DNA of 14,978 nucleotides from an uncultured Bacillota bacterium. Its GTDB lineage: Bacteria; Bacillota_I; Bacilli_A; Izemoplasmatales; UBA1188. A program made the translations under genes and the position numbers. Under the pieces are notes generated by a model. That model searched no databases and was not told where the DNA came from. It was given only the letters and a program-made list of their open reading frames with translations. The stretch is taken from assembly GCA_937907585.1 (NCBI GenBank), contig CALCVH010000078.1, positions 1 to 14,978 of the forward strand, given 5' to 3'. Of this stretch, positions 12,049 to 14,978 are shown one piece after another (the stretch's first letter is position 1; each line of letters opens with the position of its first letter).

Positions 12049-14978
12049 ATGAAAAAAAGTTTTTTTAGAGCATTTTTTATTTTAGTATCCTTTATGTTTG
12101 GCTTATCTATGGTTGCTTGTAAGAACAAAACAAAAGAAAACACTAATCAAGCTACTACTACAGAAGACAAACAATCAACAAAGGAAGGAGAAAAGAGTTC
12201 TAGCCAAAACGACAAGACATCGGATGTAACTGGCGATACTGAAAAACCAGTTATTAGTTTAGTTGGTGTATCAACTGAAGAAGAAAATGATGTTGAAGTT
12301 GGAAGCAGACTAGTTTTACCTACTATCACTGTATCTGATAATGTTGATGCAGATTTAAACGCAACAGTTGTTGTTAAATACAATGGTGGAGTAGTTGATC
12401 CTGATCAAACAACTGGAAATTATTATTTAGAAAATGAAGGATTATATACTCTAACTATTAGCGCGACAGATAAAAGTGGAAATAAAGCTGATGATGTAAT
12501 AGTTAAATATAGAGCTAAAGATACTGTAGCTCCTGTGATTGAAACGTTACAAAATCAAATGTTCTCAGTTGGAACTGTGTGGGAAGTCACAAAACCTAGA
12601 GTTACAGATTATCAAAATATTAAATTAGATGTATTCGTGTTAGCTCCAAATGAAAATGAATATAAAGCTTCAGGAGATACACTAGAGTTAACAAGCCTTG
12701 GAACATATAAAGTTAAATATGTCGCAACTGAAAAGAGAGACAATCCATTATCTAGCGAAATGATTGTTGATATTATAGTTGCAGAAAAAGGTTATGTTAA
12801 TAATTTTGAAACTGAGGGTGAATTCGCAAGAATCCAAGCAAATGAAGCTGGTGGTTTGACTTATGAAATTGGAAGAAGCGAAATCGTAATTGAAGGTGAT
12901 TCTTCTTTATCAGTCAAAGGTAATATGCCTGATGCTAGTTATCAAGATCAAGCTTGGCCAGGTATTTATTTCTTCTTTGTAGGAGAAGATGTTTCTGAAT
13001 ATACAAAATTACAATTTAAGGTTCACAATAATAAAGATTCTGATTTAAAATTCCATTTAACATTAAAGTATATAAATAGCGAAGGAAGTGAATCTCAAGG
13101 AACTGATTCACCTCAATTTGTAGTTAATGGAAATGAAACAAAAACTATTTCAATTTTATTAACAGATTTAGTGGATGATAGAATTTCTCTTGACCATATT
13201 TCGCTATTCAATTTATGGTTCCCTTATTCAACTGATGATTTAGACTTTGTTTTAGATAGTATCAAATTAAAGAAAGACTATCCTCAAACAGTTCTTGGTC
13301 AACTTGCGATAGAAAATGGCGAAATTGAATACATTGAAAATGGATTAGAATTTAGAAATAATGGTGGTGATGCATATGCATTATCAAAAGTAACTGTCAA
13401 AGATGTTGCTTATCAAGCAACTATTAAGACTAATAAGGCAGGCGCCGCATCATTATTAGTTCGCGCAAAAGATTCAAATAATTTCTATTCAGTTAACGTT
13501 GATTATGCTAATAGAGTAATTAAGCTATGGAAGAAAGTTGAAGGCACTCCAACTGATTTATCATCTGTTAAATTAGATGGTAATGTAGGAGACTATAAAA
13601 CTTTAAAAGTTGTATTAGAAGGAAAGAATATCAAGGTTTATGTTGATAATTCTAGTGAAGCCGTAATCGATTTAACTGACGAATCATTATCTTCTGGATT
13701 TTTAGGTTTAAATACTTGGAATACCGATGCAGAAATAACTAATATAACTTACGAATTATTAGAATCTTCTATGCCTAAAGACGCAAAAGAATTCTTAGAT
13801 GCTGTAAATAACGCTGAAACTATAACTCTTGCGGAAAAATACTATGACGGATCAATTTCACAAACTTTGTCATATGGAAAAGATACTGTTTGGGTAATCC
13901 CTGCTGGTTCTAATGAATCACATGGCGCATATAACTGGTCAGATGCATTCAAGGTTACAAATGAAAATATGATTCAAGCTAATATGGGCTCTAATGTGAT
14001 AGCTGGTGTTAATTATAATCCTAGATATACATATAAGTACGAATCTACTCTAAATCAATATGTATTAATAAATATGAATGTTGAATTGTGGAGAAATGTT
14101 TCTGATGGAACTAAATTACAAGTTAGAGTATATTCAAATGATGAAGTTGTATTCACACAAACAAAAGAATATAATCAATCAACTGATGAAGTGATAAAGC
14201 TTGAAAATGTATTAGCTTATGTACCAAAAGACACTAATTTATTAATTACAGTAGAAATGTTAGTACCTGAAGGAGTAAATGATAGAATTGAAAGAACATC
14301 ATTTATTAGATTAAATAATTTATCATTTATTCCAGTTAAAGAACAAATAGACGCTCCAGAAGGGTTCTCATCTTTAGAAGAATATGTTAAGAAAGGTGGA
14401 GCTATAGAATATTCTGTGCTTGGTAACCTTGAAGTTGAAAATGGCAAAGCAGTTTATTCAACTGATAAATCTGTTACACTATATACAAATGGTGGAGATG
14501 CATTCGCATTATCAAACGTTAAAGGAAATAATTTTGAATACATCGCTACAGTTACTAGATTAGAAGGAGATGGATGCCCAGCTTTATTATTCCGTGCTAA
14601 TGGAACATCTAATTTCTATGGAGTTAATATCAATTTCTCTAATAAAGAAGTTAAAATGTGGAAGAGAGTTAGCGGAACAAATGAAGATATTAAAGTTCAA
14701 GTTTATGATGGTGAACTACAATCAAGTGCAACCTTAAATGTTAAAGCAACTAATACAACTATCAGTGTATATGTTGATAATAATTTAGTATTCACTGTTG
14801 AAGACGAATCTTTAAAAGAAGGTGCATTTGGCTTATTAACTTGGAACGCTACATCTAAATATGAAAGCATCGTTATTAATAATTTAGAACCTCTCTCAAA
14901 AACAGATTATGATAAAGCTGTTAGTGAAGGCACAAATAAATTATCATTTGTAGAATTAATAGCTAGTGAAGGTGTAAA
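12049..14978 (+). CDS. Large multi-domain lipoprotein with two CBM66-like modules (3' partial)
   Basis: The frame is open from the ATG to the window end (at least 976 codons). A signal peptide with lipobox MVAC (Cys24) is followed by a polar linker (25-63). Ig-like domain 1 (about 64-155, starting TEKPVISL) and Ig-like domain 2 (about 158-248, starting DTVAPVIE) come next. A jelly-roll carbohydrate-binding-type module occupies about 250-413. CBM66-like module A is at about 425-573: NGGDAYALS, NFYSVNVDY, IKLWKKVEG, IKVYVDN, GFLGLNTWN. A beta-rich module of unknown type spans about 590-765. CBM66-like module B is at about 785-947: NGGDAFALS, NFYGVNINF, VKMWKRVSG, ISVYVDN, GAFGLLTWN. CBM66 is known from levanases, where it binds terminal fructose. 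The protein probably captures glycan at the cell surface. A catalytic domain could follow beyond the window. Domain calls are from motif recall. Confidence 0.83.
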   Translation, partial: MKKSFFRAFFILVSFMFGLSMVACKNKTKENTNQATTTEDKQSTKEGEKSSSQNDKTSDVTGDTEKPVISLVGVSTEEENDVEVGSRLVLPTITVSDNVDADLNATVVVKYNGGVVDPDQTTGNYYLENEGLYTLTISATDKSGNKADDVIVKYRAKDTVAPVIETLQNQMFSVGTVWEVTKPRVTDYQNIKLDVFVLAPNENEYKASGDTLELTSLGTYKVKYVATEKRDNPLSSEMIVDIIVAEKGYVNNFETEGEFARIQANEAGGLTYEIGRSEIVIEGDSSLSVKGNMPDASYQDQAWPGIYFFFVGEDVSEYTKLQFKVHNNKDSDLKFHLTLKYINSEGSESQGTDSPQFVVNGNETKTISILLTDLVDDRISLDHISLFNLWFPYSTDDLDFVLDSIKLKKDYPQTVLGQLAIENGEIEYIENGLEFRNNGGDAYALSKVTVKDVAYQATIKTNKAGAASLLVRAKDSNNFYSVNVDYANRVIKLWKKVEGTPTDLSSVKLDGNVGDYKTLKVVLEGKNIKVYVDNSSEAVIDLTDESLSSGFLGLNTWNTDAEITNITYELLESSMPKDAKEFLDAVNNAETITLAEKYYDGSISQTLSYGKDTVWVIPAGSNESHGAYNWSDAFKVTNENMIQANMGSNVIAGVNYNPRYTYKYESTLNQYVLINMNVELWRNVSDGTKLQVRVYSNDEVVFTQTKEYNQSTDEVIKLENVLAYVPKDTNLLITVEMLVPEGVNDRIERTSFIRLNNLSFIPVKEQIDAPEGFSSLEEYVKKGGAIEYSVLGNLEVENGKAVYSTDKSVTLYTNGGDAFALSNVKGNNFEYIATVTRLEGDGCPALLFRANGTSNFYGVNINFSNKEVKMWKRVSGTNEDIKVQVYDGELQSSATLNVKATNTTISVYVDNNLVFTVEDESLKEGAFGLLTWNATSKYESIVINNLEPLSKTDYDKAVSEGTNKLSFVELIASEGV

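Noticed and set aside
12147..12383. - strand frame within the large lipoprotein gene
   Set aside because: Ser/Thr-rich shadow of the polar linker and Ig-like domain on the opposite strand.
14217..14447. - strand frame within the large lipoprotein gene
   Set aside because: Shadow of the beta-rich module; no ribosome binding site or motif.

Overview
The window comes from a very AT-rich bacterium (roughly 30% GC by eye, not computed). It has strong Shine-Dalgarno sites, lipobox lipoproteins, AGA-dominated arginine codons and TTGACA/TAAAAT-type promoters. Tryptophan is TGG throughout and TGA serves as a stop at 3740-3742, so the code is standard. This suits a Bacillota lineage near Acholeplasmatales, RF39 or Erysipelotrichales-like Bacilli, probably living on host or plant glycans. 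The taxonomic placement is inference.

Region 1 (1-4530, + strand) holds the end of a secreted protein with a jelly-roll-like C-terminus. Next come a CE2-type SGNH carbohydrate esterase lipoprotein, a DegV/FakB-family lipid-binding protein, and two overlapping membrane proteins that look like paralogues of the TP0381/YwaF/TMEM164-like family. Intrinsic terminators separate these units.

Region 2 (4531-11930, - strand) begins with an AAA ATPase/DUF4143 protein under its own strong promoter. Upstream of it is a tightly packed three-gene operon read from 10827 down to 6320: a GLUG/beta-helix-like lipoprotein, a divergent GH32-type glycosidase, and an (alpha/alpha)6-barrel glycosidase-like protein. 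An AraC-family regulator on the same strand precedes the operon, and a terminator follows it. The ATPase gene and the operon each carry, about 15 nt before the start codon, a hairpin with the same 10-nt loop; the stem bases differ between the copies but remain paired.

Region 3 (11960-14978, + strand) starts divergently from the AraC gene. It contains a large lipoprotein, open at the window end, with two Ig-like domains, a jelly-roll module and two CBM66-like modules.

Taken together, the AraC regulator, GH32-like enzyme, alpha/alpha-barrel enzyme, CBM66-like binding protein and CE2 deacetylase suggest a locus for capturing and degrading a fructose-containing or otherwise decorated polysaccharide. 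The large lipoprotein would bind it at the cell surface and the two signal-less glycosidases would act in the cytoplasm. No transporter is present in the window. The substrate is inferred from module families only.
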